Both the position numbers and the translations under genes were made by a program. DNA of 64,000 nucleotides from Deltaproteobacteria bacterium. Lineage in GTDB: Bacteria; JADJOY01. The notes below the pieces were generated by a model. It was not told the origin of the DNA and searched no databases. It saw only the letters and a list, made by a program, of their open reading frames with translations. Shown piece by piece: positions 34,401 through 42,820 of this stretch (its first letter is position 1; every line of letters begins with the position of its first letter). The DNA lies in NCBI GenBank assembly GCA_016713535.1, contig JADJOY010000012.1, positions 18,464-82,463 of the forward strand, in the 5' to 3' direction.

Positions 34401-35000
34401 GGCCGCGGGAGGGGCACGCGTCGCGTGCCCGGCGATACGCGATGGCGTGGGCGTCGCCGGGGCGCGGATCTCGGTTCAGCCGCGATCGATGCTCGGCGCC
34501 CGACGGAGAGCCTGCGAAGAAATCGAGCGAGGGCGAAGCGCCGCGGGGGGACGGAGCCCCCCGCGCTACGAACACCCTCGTAGCGACGGAGGTTCCATCC
34601 CCCGTCGCCGGGCCGCGGTCGGCGCGAGCGATCGCCGCGACGCGGGTCGTCGCCATCCAGTCGATCGATGACGCGGTCCGGGAGGGGCACGCGTCGCGTG
34701 CCCGGCGATACGCGATGGCGTAGGCGGCGCCGGGGCGCGGATCTCGGTTGGACCGCGAGCGGTCCGCGGCGCTCGACGCAGAGTCTGCGAAGAAACCGAG
34801 CGAGGGGGAAGCGACGCTTGGGGACGGAGCCCCCATCGCTACGAAAACCCTCGTAGCGACGGGGGGCCATCCTCCGTCGCCGGGCCCACGCGGCTCCCGT
34901 GAGCGATCCAGATCGAACGATTCACAGCCTCGGAGCGGGCGCGCTCCGGGCCTGTGGTCCCGTTCTCGGGGGCCCGCCTCCGGCGGGCCGGCGCTGCCGC
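34401..35000. repeat. composite palindrome cluster with a 273-bp direct duplication
   Basis: The gap 34393-35081 contains no gene. C-type hairpins start at 34408 and 34681, exactly 273 bp apart. Each is followed by similar spacer sequence and then a D-type element (34550-34617; 34816-34882) with GGACGGAGCCCCC, CTACGA, CTCGTAGCGACGG and CCATCC[CT]CCGTCGCC. A B-type hairpin (GGCCCGCC, loop TCC, GGCGGGCC) ends the cluster at 34968-34989. The stretch ahead of the second C hairpin (about 34647-34680) recurs nearly unchanged at 37447-37480. Confidence 0.75.
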
Positions 35001-35081
35001 ACCCCTTCGGTCGGACCGGCCATGACTGGTACGATCGAGCGGTTGCTTTCGCCGCCTCGTCCTTCGCTCCGGAGACCCACC

Positions 35082-37397
35082 GTGCGACTTCGACCGCTCG
35101 CTCTCGCCGCCTTCGCCCTCGCTTCGCGCGTCGCCCTCGCCCAGGAGCTGCCGCCCGAGATCCGGGTCGGCCCGTTCCTCCAGCAGGCCACTCCGACCAG
35201 CATCTGGATCGTGTGGGAGACCACCTTCGGCGACGAGAGCCGGGTCGACTACGGCGCGCTCGAGAGCCTCGGCAGCGTCGCCAGCGGCTTCCCCGGGCCG
35301 GGCCAGGACGCCTCGCGCATCCACCAGACCCAGCTCACCGGCCTGGCGCCCGACACGACGTACTTCTACCGCGTGACCACCGGTGCCGCGGTGAGCGCGA
35401 TCGAGCACTTCCGCACGCCGCCGCTTCCCGAGGCCGAGCGCGGCTTCCGCTTCGTCGCGTACTCGGACAACCAGCGCGACGACGGCAACCCGACCCAGCA
35501 CGGCCAGACGGTCCGCGACGGCGTCATCCGCTACGTGAACCAGAACTACGGCCCCGACCTCTCGAACGAGCTCGCGTTCGTCCTCAACGCCGGCGACCTC
35601 GTCGACGACGGCTGGGTCTACGCGGACTGGAAGGGCGACTACTTCGACGAGGCGCAGCCGCTCATCTCGCGCATCCCGGCGTACCCAGTGCTCGGCAACC
35701 ACGAGGGCTCGAGCCCGTTCTTCTTCCAGTACTTCCGGTTGCCCGAGAACGGCACGCCCGGCTTCCTCGAGCACTGGTGGTACACGGACTACGGCAACGT
35801 CCGCGTCATCGGCCTCGACTCGAACGACTTCTTCCGCTGGATCCCGGCGCAGGAGACGTGGCTGCAGGAGGTGCTCGATCACGCGTGCGCCGACCCCCAC
35901 ATCGACTTCGTGTTCGCCGAGATGCACCACCCGTACAAGTCGGAGCTATGGCTGCCGGGCGAGGCCGACTTCACCGGCCGCGCCATCTCGCGTCTGGAGC
36001 GGTTTTCGACCGAGTGCAAGAAGCCGTCGATCCACTTCTTCGGCCACACCCACGCCTACTCGCGTGGCCAGAGCCGCGACCATCGCCACCTGTGGGTGAA
36101 CGTCGCCTCCGCCGAGGGCAACATCGACTACTGGGGCGAGGAGCCGAACGCCGACTACCCCGAGTTCCAGCGCTCGTTCCCCGAGTGGGGCTTCGCGCTC
36201 GTCGAGGTCGAGGCGGGCGACGACCCGAGCTTCACGCTCAAGCGCATCAGCCGCGGCAACGAGATCGTGCCGCGCGACAACGAGCTGCGCGACCAGATCA
36301 CCATTCGCCTCTACGAGCGCCGGCCGTCGACCCCCGTCGCAGTGAGCCCGCTCGAGGTGGACGAGGCGCTCGCGCCCGAAGCGGTGGTGTTCACCGCGAC
36401 GCCGTTCCACGATCCCGAGGGCCAGGCGCTGCTCGAGAGCCACTTCCAGGTGAGCGGCGACCCCGACGACTTCTCGGCGCCTGTCGCCGAGCGCTGGCTG
36501 CGGGTGGAGAACTGGTATGCGCCGCCGGGCGCGGCCGGTCGCGACACCGGCTACTACAGCGTGAACACCGTGACCGATCCCGACGTCACGCACGCCGAGC
36601 TCACCAACCTGCCGCCCGAACAGGAGCTCTACTGGCGGGTGCGCTACCGCGACGACGGGCTCACCTGGAGCGAGTGGTCGGCGCCGGCGACGTTCCGCAC
36701 CGGCCCATCGAGCCTCGGTCCGAACCTGTTGCGCAACCCGGGCGCCGAGGACGGCACCGACGGCTGGACCGCGCTCTTGCCGCCCCTCGAGTCGCTCGCG
36801 AGCGGTGAGTGCGGGTCGGGCGTCACCGCCCACGAGGGCGCGCGCTTCTTCGCGGTGGGCGGGGTGTGCGCGGGCGAGGTGCTGGTGGGCCGCGCGCTGC
36901 AACTCGTCGACGTGTCGGCGTACGCGGCGGCGATCGACGCGGGCGCAGTGTCCGTGTCGTTCGGCGGCTGGGTGCGTGATCTCGGCGGCGACGACGACAA
37001 GCCCGACCTCTGGCTCACCTTCCGGCCGACACTCGGAAAGGAGCTCGGGCGGACCTCCAAGTACTGGGCGCGCAGCGCCACGTGGAGCCACCGCGGCGAC
37101 GTCGTGCCGGTGCCGCCGGGGACGCGCGCCGTCGAGATGACGCTTTGGGGGACGCGCCTCGAGGGGGTCGACAACGACTCCTACTTCGACGCGCTCCACC
37201 TTGCGGTCGGGAACCGCGCGTGCCCGGCGGACCTCGACGGAGACGGCGTCGTCGGCGAGGCCGACACCGCGATCGCGTCGTCGGCGCTCGGTGCCTGCGC
37301 GGCGGGAGCCGCGTGTCCGGGAGACCGCAACGGCGACGGCACCGTCGCCGCCGACGACCTGGTCGCCATTGCTTCGGCCTACGGCCCGTGCGCCTGA
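35082..37397 (+). CDS. secreted metallophosphoesterase with dockerin-like C-terminus
   Basis: The 771-residue protein has a signal peptide (LALAAFALASRVALAQ). A purple-acid-phosphatase-type fibronectin-III domain follows (VGPFLQQATPTSIWIVWET). The phosphoesterase domain has AYSDNQRDD, NAGDLVDDG, VLGNHEG, EMHHPY and FFGHTHAYSR, giving the metal ligands. Further beta domains come next. The last 55 residues, CPADLDGDGVVGEADTA and CPGDRNGDGTVAADDLV, are a duplicated Ca-binding dockerin-like motif. GTG at 35082 has GGAG upstream at the right spacing; an ATG at 35022 would put 20 residues before the signal peptide. It is preceded by the composite repeat cluster. Confidence 0.88.
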   Translation: MRLRPLALAAFALASRVALAQELPPEIRVGPFLQQATPTSIWIVWETTFGDESRVDYGALESLGSVASGFPGPGQDASRIHQTQLTGLAPDTTYFYRVTTGAAVSAIEHFRTPPLPEAERGFRFVAYSDNQRDDGNPTQHGQTVRDGVIRYVNQNYGPDLSNELAFVLNAGDLVDDGWVYADWKGDYFDEAQPLISRIPAYPVLGNHEGSSPFFFQYFRLPENGTPGFLEHWWYTDYGNVRVIGLDSNDFFRWIPAQETWLQEVLDHACADPHIDFVFAEMHHPYKSELWLPGEADFTGRAISRLERFSTECKKPSIHFFGHTHAYSRGQSRDHRHLWVNVASAEGNIDYWGEEPNADYPEFQRSFPEWGFALVEVEAGDDPSFTLKRISRGNEIVPRDNELRDQITIRLYERRPSTPVAVSPLEVDEALAPEAVVFTATPFHDPEGQALLESHFQVSGDPDDFSAPVAERWLRVENWYAPPGAAGRDTGYYSVNTVTDPDVTHAELTNLPPEQELYWRVRYRDDGLTWSEWSAPATFRTGPSSLGPNLLRNPGAEDGTDGWTALLPPLESLASGECGSGVTAHEGARFFAVGGVCAGEVLVGRALQLVDVSAYAAAIDAGAVSVSFGGWVRDLGGDDDKPDLWLTFRPTLGKELGRTSKYWARSATWSHRGDVVPVPPGTRAVEMTLWGTRLEGVDNDSYFDALHLAVGNRACPADLDGDGVVGEADTAIASSALGACAAGAACPGDRNGDGTVAADDLVAIASAYGPCA

Positions 37398-37429
37398 CTC
37401 GCGGGGAACGTGCGAACCCTGGTGCTGCG

Positions 37430-37640
37430 ACGGCGCGGGCGCGGGTCGCCGCCATCCAGTCGATCGATGACGCGGTCCGGGAGGGGCACGCGTCGCGTGC
37501 CCGGCGCTACGCGCCGGCGCGGGCATCGCCGCGACGCCGATCCCCGTGGGATGCCGATCGATCCCTGCCGCCCGACGGCGCGGGCGCGCTCCAGGCCACT
37601 CGGTTCCGGTGTGGAGGGCCCGCCTCCGGCGGGCCGGCGA
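37430..37640. repeat. C-type and B-type palindromes
   Basis: A C-type hairpin lies at 37480-37513 and a TGGAGGG B-type hairpin (GGCCCGCC, loop TCC, GGCGGGCC) at 37612-37635. The stretch before the C hairpin is almost identical to that at 34647-34680. The gap 37398-37734 otherwise shows nothing. Confidence 0.7.
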
Positions 37641-37734
37641 TCCCCTTCGCTTCGCCGCGCGTTGACGTGCAGGAGAACCGGCTGGTAGCGTCGATCGTTC
37701 GCCTTCCCCGCCCATTTCTGCCGCAGGAATGCCC

Positions 37735-40713
37735 ATGAAAGCCCTCGCTCTTGCGCGCTCGCTCCGTCCTCGCGCAGCCCTCGCCGCGGCGCTCGCCGCC
37801 GTCGCGATGTCCACGCCCGCGCTTGCCTCGGTGGTGAGCGTCACGCTCACGCCCACCTCTGGCGCCACCAACCAGGCGGCGCTCGCGCTGAGCCAGACCA
37901 AGCCCGCGCCCGCCGGTCCGGTGAACCAGACCATGCCGGTGCAGCTGGGCAGCAGCGTCGACTCGAGCTTCAACACCACCACGCGGGTGCTGACGCTCGG
38001 TGCCGCGAACGTCCCGGGCAGCAATCTCACGTTCACGTTCGGGGCGTTCGTGCATCCGTGCCTGCGCAACACCGTGCTCAGCCTCGACTCGGCGAGCAGC
38101 CTCTTTCCGCCTCGCGCCTCGGTCGCGGCCAACGGATCCTTCACCGTGCTGCTGCCGGTCCACTTCTCCGTGCAGGTCGGCAACAACTGCACCGGCGACG
38201 AGGTCCAGTACGAGCAGACCGTCGCGATCCCGATGCAGGGCACGTTTCTCTACGACGCCGGCACCGGCGCCACCTCGCTCACGAGATTCACCACGATCGG
38301 CAACTTCCCGCCCATCAAGTTCACGTTCTCGACCTTCGAGTACTCGCTCACCGGCACCGTGACGCTCAACCTGAACGGCACGGGTGCCGCCGCGTCCGAC
38401 TGGTCCGACGCCGGCACGCAAGCGCTCGCTCGCTATGGCGCCGCGGTCGCGGGCGTCGGCGACATCAACGGCGACGGCTACGACGACGTCGTGGTCGGTG
38501 AGCCCGAGTACGTGACCAGCGGCGAGCAGCGCGGCCGGATCTCGCTCTACCGCGGCGGCGCGAACGGCCTGGCCGCGACGGCGTCGCAGGTCATCCAGGA
38601 GGCCGCGGGTGCCGCGGGTGGCTACTTCGGCTCGGCGGTGGCGGGAGCGGGCGACGTGAACGGCGACGGCTACGACGACGTGATCGTCGGTGGGTTCGGC
38701 GGCGAGGCGGGCGGCGGTGCGGCGGGTGCGGCGTACCTCTTCTTCGGCACGCCGGCGGGCCTCACCAGCACGTCGAGCTGGGCCCCGATCGTGACCGGCC
38801 GCACCAGCTTCGGCTTCGCCGTGGCGGGCGCCGGCGACGTGAACGGTGACAGCTTCGGCGACGTGATCGTCGGCGCGCCGCTCGACGGCAACGGCACGGT
38901 CACCGGCCGCGCGTACGTGTTCCTCGGCTCGCCGGCGGGGCTCGCGAGCGCGCCCGCGTGGACGATCGACGGCGTGGCGGGCGAGCGCCTCGGCCACGCC
39001 GTGGCCGGCGGCTTCGACGTCAACCACGACGGCTACGCGGACGTGGCGGTGGGCGCGCCGAGCTACACGAACGGCCAGGCCTCGGAAGGCCGCGCGGGGG
39101 TCTTCTTGGGCTCGCCCTCGGGGCTCTCCGGCGCGCCGGTGTGGGTGGCGGAGTCGAACCTCGCCGGCTCCGCGTTCGGTACCGCGGTGGCGGGCGCCGA
39201 CGTGGACGGCGACGGCTACGCCGACGTGCTGGTCGGCTCGCCGACCTACTCGAACGGCCAGTCGAGCGAGGGCCGCGTCGCCGAGTTCAAGAGTGGCGCG
39301 AGCGGGATCGCCACCACGCCGACGTGGAGCTTCGAGCCGGACGTCGCCGGCGCGCAGCTCGGCGGCGCGCTCGCGACCGCGGGTGACGTGAACGGCCGGC
39401 TCTACGACGACGTCATCGCCGGCGCGCGTGGGCTCTCGAACGGCCAGAGCGGGGAAGGGCGCGCCTATCTGTTCGTGGGCTCGGCGGCGGGCCTCGGCGC
39501 GTCGCCGGCCTGGACAGTGGAGCCGAACCTCGCAGGCGCCGCGCTGGGCTCCTCGGTGGCGTCTGCGGGTGACGTGGACGGCAGCGGCTACGACCAGGTG
39601 GTCGTCGGCGCGCCCGGCTACACCGTGAGCGCCGTGGCGGTCGGCGCGGCGTTCGCGTACGCGCCGCTCGCGATCGTCGACCTGGACCTCGACCACTACT
39701 CGGCGGGCGAGGACTGCAACGACGCGAACGCGAACGTGAACCCGGGCCACGCCGAGGTGCCGGGGAACGGCGTCGACGACGACTGCGACGCGGCGACGCT
39801 CGACTGCGCGGATGGCGACGGCGACGGCTACTCGGTGAGCGGCGGGAGCTGCGGCGCGATCGACTGCAACGACGTGAACGCGAACGTGAACCCGGGCCAC
39901 GCCGAGGTGCCGGGGAACGGGCTCGACGACGACTGCAACGCCGCGACCCTCGACTGCGCGGATGGCGACGGCGACGGCTACTCGGCGAGCGGCGGGAGCT
40001 GCGGCGCGCTCGACTGCAACGACGCGAACGCGAACGTGAACCCGGGCCACGTCGAGGTGCCGGGCAACGGCGTCGACGACGACTGCAACCCGTCCACCAC
40101 CGACTGCGCCGATGGCGACGGCGATGGCTACTCGCCGAACGGTGGCTCGTGCGGGCCGGTGGACTGCAACGACGGCAACGGCAGCGTGAACCCCGGGCAC
40201 GCGGAGGTGCCGGGCAACGGCATCGACGACGACTGCAACGCGGCGACCCTCGACTGCGTGGACGGCGACGGCGACGGCTACTCGGCGAGCGGCGGCGCCT
40301 GTGGCCCGCTCGATTGCGACGACTCGAACGCGAACGTGAACCCGGCCCACGCCGAGGTCCCGGGCAACGGCACCGACGACGACTGCAACGCGGCCACTCC
40401 CGATTGCGTCGACGCCGACCACGACGGCTACTCGCCGAGCGGCGGGAGCTGCGGGGCCATCGACTGCAACGACGCCAACGCCGTGGTCAACCCAGGCGCC
40501 ACCGAGATCCCGAGCAACGGCATCGACGACGACTGCAACGCCGCCACTCCCGGTGGCTGCGGCACCCAGCTCGCGGAGGCGGGCGTGACCGGCGCGATTG
40601 GCGCCAGTGCGTCGCGCGGCGGCAACGTCGACCTCGCTCAATACCTCGTCGCGGGCTGGGCGCTGGTGGGCCTCGGCCGCCGCCGGCGTCGCGCGCCGCG
40701 AGGGCCGCGCTGA
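37735..40713 (+). CDS. surface protein with seven FG-GAP repeats, six MopE-like repeats and a sorting tail
   Basis: The 992-residue protein has a signal peptide (AALAAVAMSTPALA) and a beta-rich N-domain of about 200 residues. Seven FG-GAP/integrin-alpha-type repeats follow (for example FGSAVAGAGDVNGDGYDDVIVGG), enough for a seven-bladed propeller with Ca-binding DxNxDG loops. Six Cys-rich repeats of about 50 residues come next, each with DGDGDGYS, CNDANANVNPG and DDDCNAAT, as in MopE-type proteins. The end has a hydrophobic segment then RRRRRAPRGPR, like a sorting tail. It is probably cell-surface or released, binding calcium. ATG at 37735 has AGGA at good spacing. Confidence 0.9.
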   Translation: MKALALARSLRPRAALAAALAAVAMSTPALASVVSVTLTPTSGATNQAALALSQTKPAPAGPVNQTMPVQLGSSVDSSFNTTTRVLTLGAANVPGSNLTFTFGAFVHPCLRNTVLSLDSASSLFPPRASVAANGSFTVLLPVHFSVQVGNNCTGDEVQYEQTVAIPMQGTFLYDAGTGATSLTRFTTIGNFPPIKFTFSTFEYSLTGTVTLNLNGTGAAASDWSDAGTQALARYGAAVAGVGDINGDGYDDVVVGEPEYVTSGEQRGRISLYRGGANGLAATASQVIQEAAGAAGGYFGSAVAGAGDVNGDGYDDVIVGGFGGEAGGGAAGAAYLFFGTPAGLTSTSSWAPIVTGRTSFGFAVAGAGDVNGDSFGDVIVGAPLDGNGTVTGRAYVFLGSPAGLASAPAWTIDGVAGERLGHAVAGGFDVNHDGYADVAVGAPSYTNGQASEGRAGVFLGSPSGLSGAPVWVAESNLAGSAFGTAVAGADVDGDGYADVLVGSPTYSNGQSSEGRVAEFKSGASGIATTPTWSFEPDVAGAQLGGALATAGDVNGRLYDDVIAGARGLSNGQSGEGRAYLFVGSAAGLGASPAWTVEPNLAGAALGSSVASAGDVDGSGYDQVVVGAPGYTVSAVAVGAAFAYAPLAIVDLDLDHYSAGEDCNDANANVNPGHAEVPGNGVDDDCDAATLDCADGDGDGYSVSGGSCGAIDCNDVNANVNPGHAEVPGNGLDDDCNAATLDCADGDGDGYSASGGSCGALDCNDANANVNPGHVEVPGNGVDDDCNPSTTDCADGDGDGYSPNGGSCGPVDCNDGNGSVNPGHAEVPGNGIDDDCNAATLDCVDGDGDGYSASGGACGPLDCDDSNANVNPAHAEVPGNGTDDDCNAATPDCVDADHDGYSPSGGSCGAIDCNDANAVVNPGATEIPSNGIDDDCNAATPGGCGTQLAEAGVTGAIGASASRGGNVDLAQYLVAGWALVGLGRRRRRAPRGPR

Positions 40714-40717
40714 CCGG

Positions 40718-41299
40718 CTAGCTGGCGCGGCTCGCCGAGTCGGTGGCCGGCTCGGCGATCCAGCGCAGGGCGTGCTCGAGCTGGCGTGCCGCGTTCGCCG
40801 CCACCGACTCGCCGTCGCGGTAGAGCCCGAGAGCGCCGAGCGCGGCGAGCTGCATCGGAGTGACGAAGTCGAGGAAGTCGCGCACCTCGTATTGAGACAG
40901 CACCATGACCGGGATCGTCTCGCCGCCGCGCAGCCTGAGCCGAACCGACCAGGTGTGGTCCTTGTCGCGGTACCGGCCGAAGGTGTCGCCCAGGTCCCAG
41001 CCGTCGGCCAGCTCGAGGAGCGAGCTGCGACTCTCGAGCCCGATGCGCACGCCGTCGATGTCGGCGCCGTCGAGCACGCGGGTCTCGCCCTTGCGGGTGC
41101 GGATCCGCACCTGGCGATTGCGGCGGTGGAACGTGAACGAACCCAGATCGGTCTCGAAGCGGATGCGGTTGGCGTCGCTGTCGACCTCGAAGCGCCCGCC
41201 GCGGATCCTGCACAGCACCGCGCGCCACACGAACGAGCCGAGGATCGCTCCGGCCACCAGGAGAACGGTCTTGAGCGTGGTCCAGACGGATTCGTTCAT
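40718..41299 (-). CDS. small membrane-anchored protein of unknown function
   Basis: The 193-residue protein has one N-terminal hydrophobic helix (LLVAGAILGSFVWRAVLCRI) followed by a soluble beta-rich domain: FEVDSDANRIRFETDLGSFTFHRRNRQVRIRTRKGE, then RLRLRGGETIPVMVL. No family or active site is recognised. The start is ATG at 41299 with GGAGC upstream. Only 36 bp separate it from the divergent hydrolase gene, so they share a regulatory region. Confidence 0.72.
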   Translation of the reverse strand: MNESVWTTLKTVLLVAGAILGSFVWRAVLCRIRGGRFEVDSDANRIRFETDLGSFTFHRRNRQVRIRTRKGETRVLDGADIDGVRIGLESRSSLLELADGWDLGDTFGRYRDKDHTWSVRLRLRGGETIPVMVLSQYEVRDFLDFVTPMQLAALGALGLYRDGESVAANAARQLEHALRWIAEPATDSASRAS

Positions 41300-41335
41300 C
41301 GCTGCTCCGTTCCCGCTCGCGAACCGAGGTGAGAG

Positions 41336-42250
41336 ATGAGCACGCTCGACTCGCGCGCCGGCCTGGCGCGCGCCAACGGTATCGACCTCTACTACGAGGA
41401 CGTGGGCCCGGTCACGGCGCCGGCGGTGCTCTTGATCATGGGCCTCGGCGCGCAGCACATCTACTGGCCCGAGGTGCTGATCGAGCCGCTGCTCGCGCAG
41501 GGCTTCCGCGTGGTGCGCTTCGACAACCGCGACATCGGGCTCTCGAGCAAGATCCACGGCGTCCGCCACGACCCGCTGCCCAGGGCGTTCGTGGGCGCGA
41601 TCCGCGGGCGGCGGGTGCGCGCGCCGTACACGCTCTACGACCTCGTCGAGGACACGGCCGGCTTGCTCGACGCGCTCGGGATCCGCGCCGCGCACCTCGT
41701 GGGTGCCTCGATGGGCGGGATGGTGGCGCAGCTCTTCGCGGCGCTCCACCGCAGCCGCACGCTCTCGCTCACCTCGATCATGTCGCAGACGCTCCACCCC
41801 GCGATCCCGCGGCCGCGCCTCGACGTGCTGCTGCGCATGGCGATGATCGGTCGCCGCGGCCGCGCGGGTCGCGACGGCTACGTGCGCCAGTCGACGGCGA
41901 TGTTCCGCGCCATCCACGGCAGGGGCTACCCGTTCCCCGAGGAGCGCGTGGCGGAGCGCGCCGGTCGCGCCTTCGATCGCTGCTTCGAGCCGAAGGGCGC
42001 GGAGCGCCAGGCGGTCGCGATCGTCGCCACCGGGAGCTTCGAGGCGCTGCTCGCGCGGGTGACGGCGCCGACCCTCGTGGTCCACGGCGCCGTCGACCCG
42101 CTGGTGCGGCCGGCGGGTGGGCGCGCGTCGGCGCGAGCGATCGCCGGTGCGCGGCTCGAAATCGTGCCGCGGATGGGGCACTTTCTCCACGAGCCGCTCA
42201 TGCCGCAGCTCGCGGCGTGGATCGGCGAGATCGCGGCGGCCGCCCGGTGA
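41336..42250 (+). CDS. alpha/beta hydrolase
   Basis: The 304-residue protein has the canonical fold: LLIMGLGAQHIYW (oxyanion), RFDNRDIGLS, GASMGGMVAQ with nucleophile Ser125, VVHGAVDPLV (Asp) and MGHFLHEP (His). The FDNRDxGLS motif matches the esterase/hydrolase subgroup often annotated as alpha/beta-fold hydrolase. Substrate is unknown. It is followed 7 bp later by a deazaflavin-type nitroreductase gene, so the two form an operon. Confidence 0.92.
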   Translation: MSTLDSRAGLARANGIDLYYEDVGPVTAPAVLLIMGLGAQHIYWPEVLIEPLLAQGFRVVRFDNRDIGLSSKIHGVRHDPLPRAFVGAIRGRRVRAPYTLYDLVEDTAGLLDALGIRAAHLVGASMGGMVAQLFAALHRSRTLSLTSIMSQTLHPAIPRPRLDVLLRMAMIGRRGRAGRDGYVRQSTAMFRAIHGRGYPFPEERVAERAGRAFDRCFEPKGAERQAVAIVATGSFEALLARVTAPTLVVHGAVDPLVRPAGGRASARAIAGARLEIVPRMGHFLHEPLMPQLAAWIGEIAAAAR

Positions 42251-42257
42251 GGAACCC

Positions 42258-42725
42258 ATGTACGCACGATTCGTGAACTGGCTCTCGGCGACGACGTTCG
42301 GCTCGTGGCTGGTCAAGAACTTCGCGAGCAAGGTCGACCCGATCCTGTTCCGCGCCACCAACGGCCGCTTCACGTCGACCGGCGTGCCCACGCTGCCGAT
42401 GCTCACGATGACCGCCGTGGGCCGCAAGTCGGGCGAGAAGCGCGCGGTGCAGCTCGCCTATCACAAGGACGGCGACGACTTGCTGATCGTGGCGAGTGCC
42501 ATGGGCGCCGAGAATCACCCGGCGTGGCGCTACAACATCGAGGCGAATCCCGACGTCGAGGTCCAGGTGCGCGGCGAGCGCTTCGAGGCCGTGGCCGAGC
42601 TGCTCTCCGACGAGGACAAGGCGCGGGTGTGGCCGGCGGTGAAGCGCACGATCCCGCAGATGAACGTCTACGAGAAGCGCACCGACCGGAAGATCGGCGT
42701 GTTCCGGCTCAGGCGCAAGCGCTGA
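42258..42725 (+). CDS. DDN-like nitroreductase/quinone reductase (F420-type)
   Basis: The 155-residue protein belongs to the split-beta-barrel deazaflavin-dependent nitroreductase family: FRATNGRFTSTGVPTLPMLTMTAVGRKSGEKRAVQLAY, LLIVASAMGAENHPAWRYNIEANPDVEVQV, and VWPAVKRTIPQMNVYEKRTDRKIGVFRL. Family members use cofactor F420 to reduce quinones, nitro compounds or lipids, implying F420 synthesis in this organism (inference). The start is ATG at 42258 with GAGGA upstream. It is the second gene of a two-gene unit with the hydrolase. Confidence 0.9.
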   Translation: MYARFVNWLSATTFGSWLVKNFASKVDPILFRATNGRFTSTGVPTLPMLTMTAVGRKSGEKRAVQLAYHKDGDDLLIVASAMGAENHPAWRYNIEANPDVEVQVRGERFEAVAELLSDEDKARVWPAVKRTIPQMNVYEKRTDRKIGVFRLRRKR

Positions 42726-42762
42726 ACGCGGTGCGCCGCGCGGATGGCCCGCCCCTCGCTTC

Positions 42763-42788
42763 GGAGGGACCGCCTCCTGGCGGTCCGC
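42763..42788 (+). repeat. B-type palindrome with variant stem
   Basis: GGAGGG leads into GGACCGCC, loop TCCT, GGCGGTCC. The stem differs from other B copies at two positions but stays fully paired. It lies between the nitroreductase and serine-hydrolase genes. Confidence 0.6.
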
Positions 42789-42820
42789 CGAGCGGACGGC
42801 GGGCGAGCGAGGTCGAGGGA

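Noticed and set aside
39700-40560. Six 150-bp tandem DNA repeats as a satellite or CRISPR-like array
   Set aside because: They encode in-frame Cys-rich MopE-type repeats of the surface protein; codon-level changes keep the protein motif.
37507-40641. A 1044-codon open frame on the minus strand opposite the FG-GAP/MopE protein
   Set aside because: It is a GC-rich shadow: low-complexity Val/Ala/Arg/His repeats mirror the coding repeats of the real gene on the plus strand.
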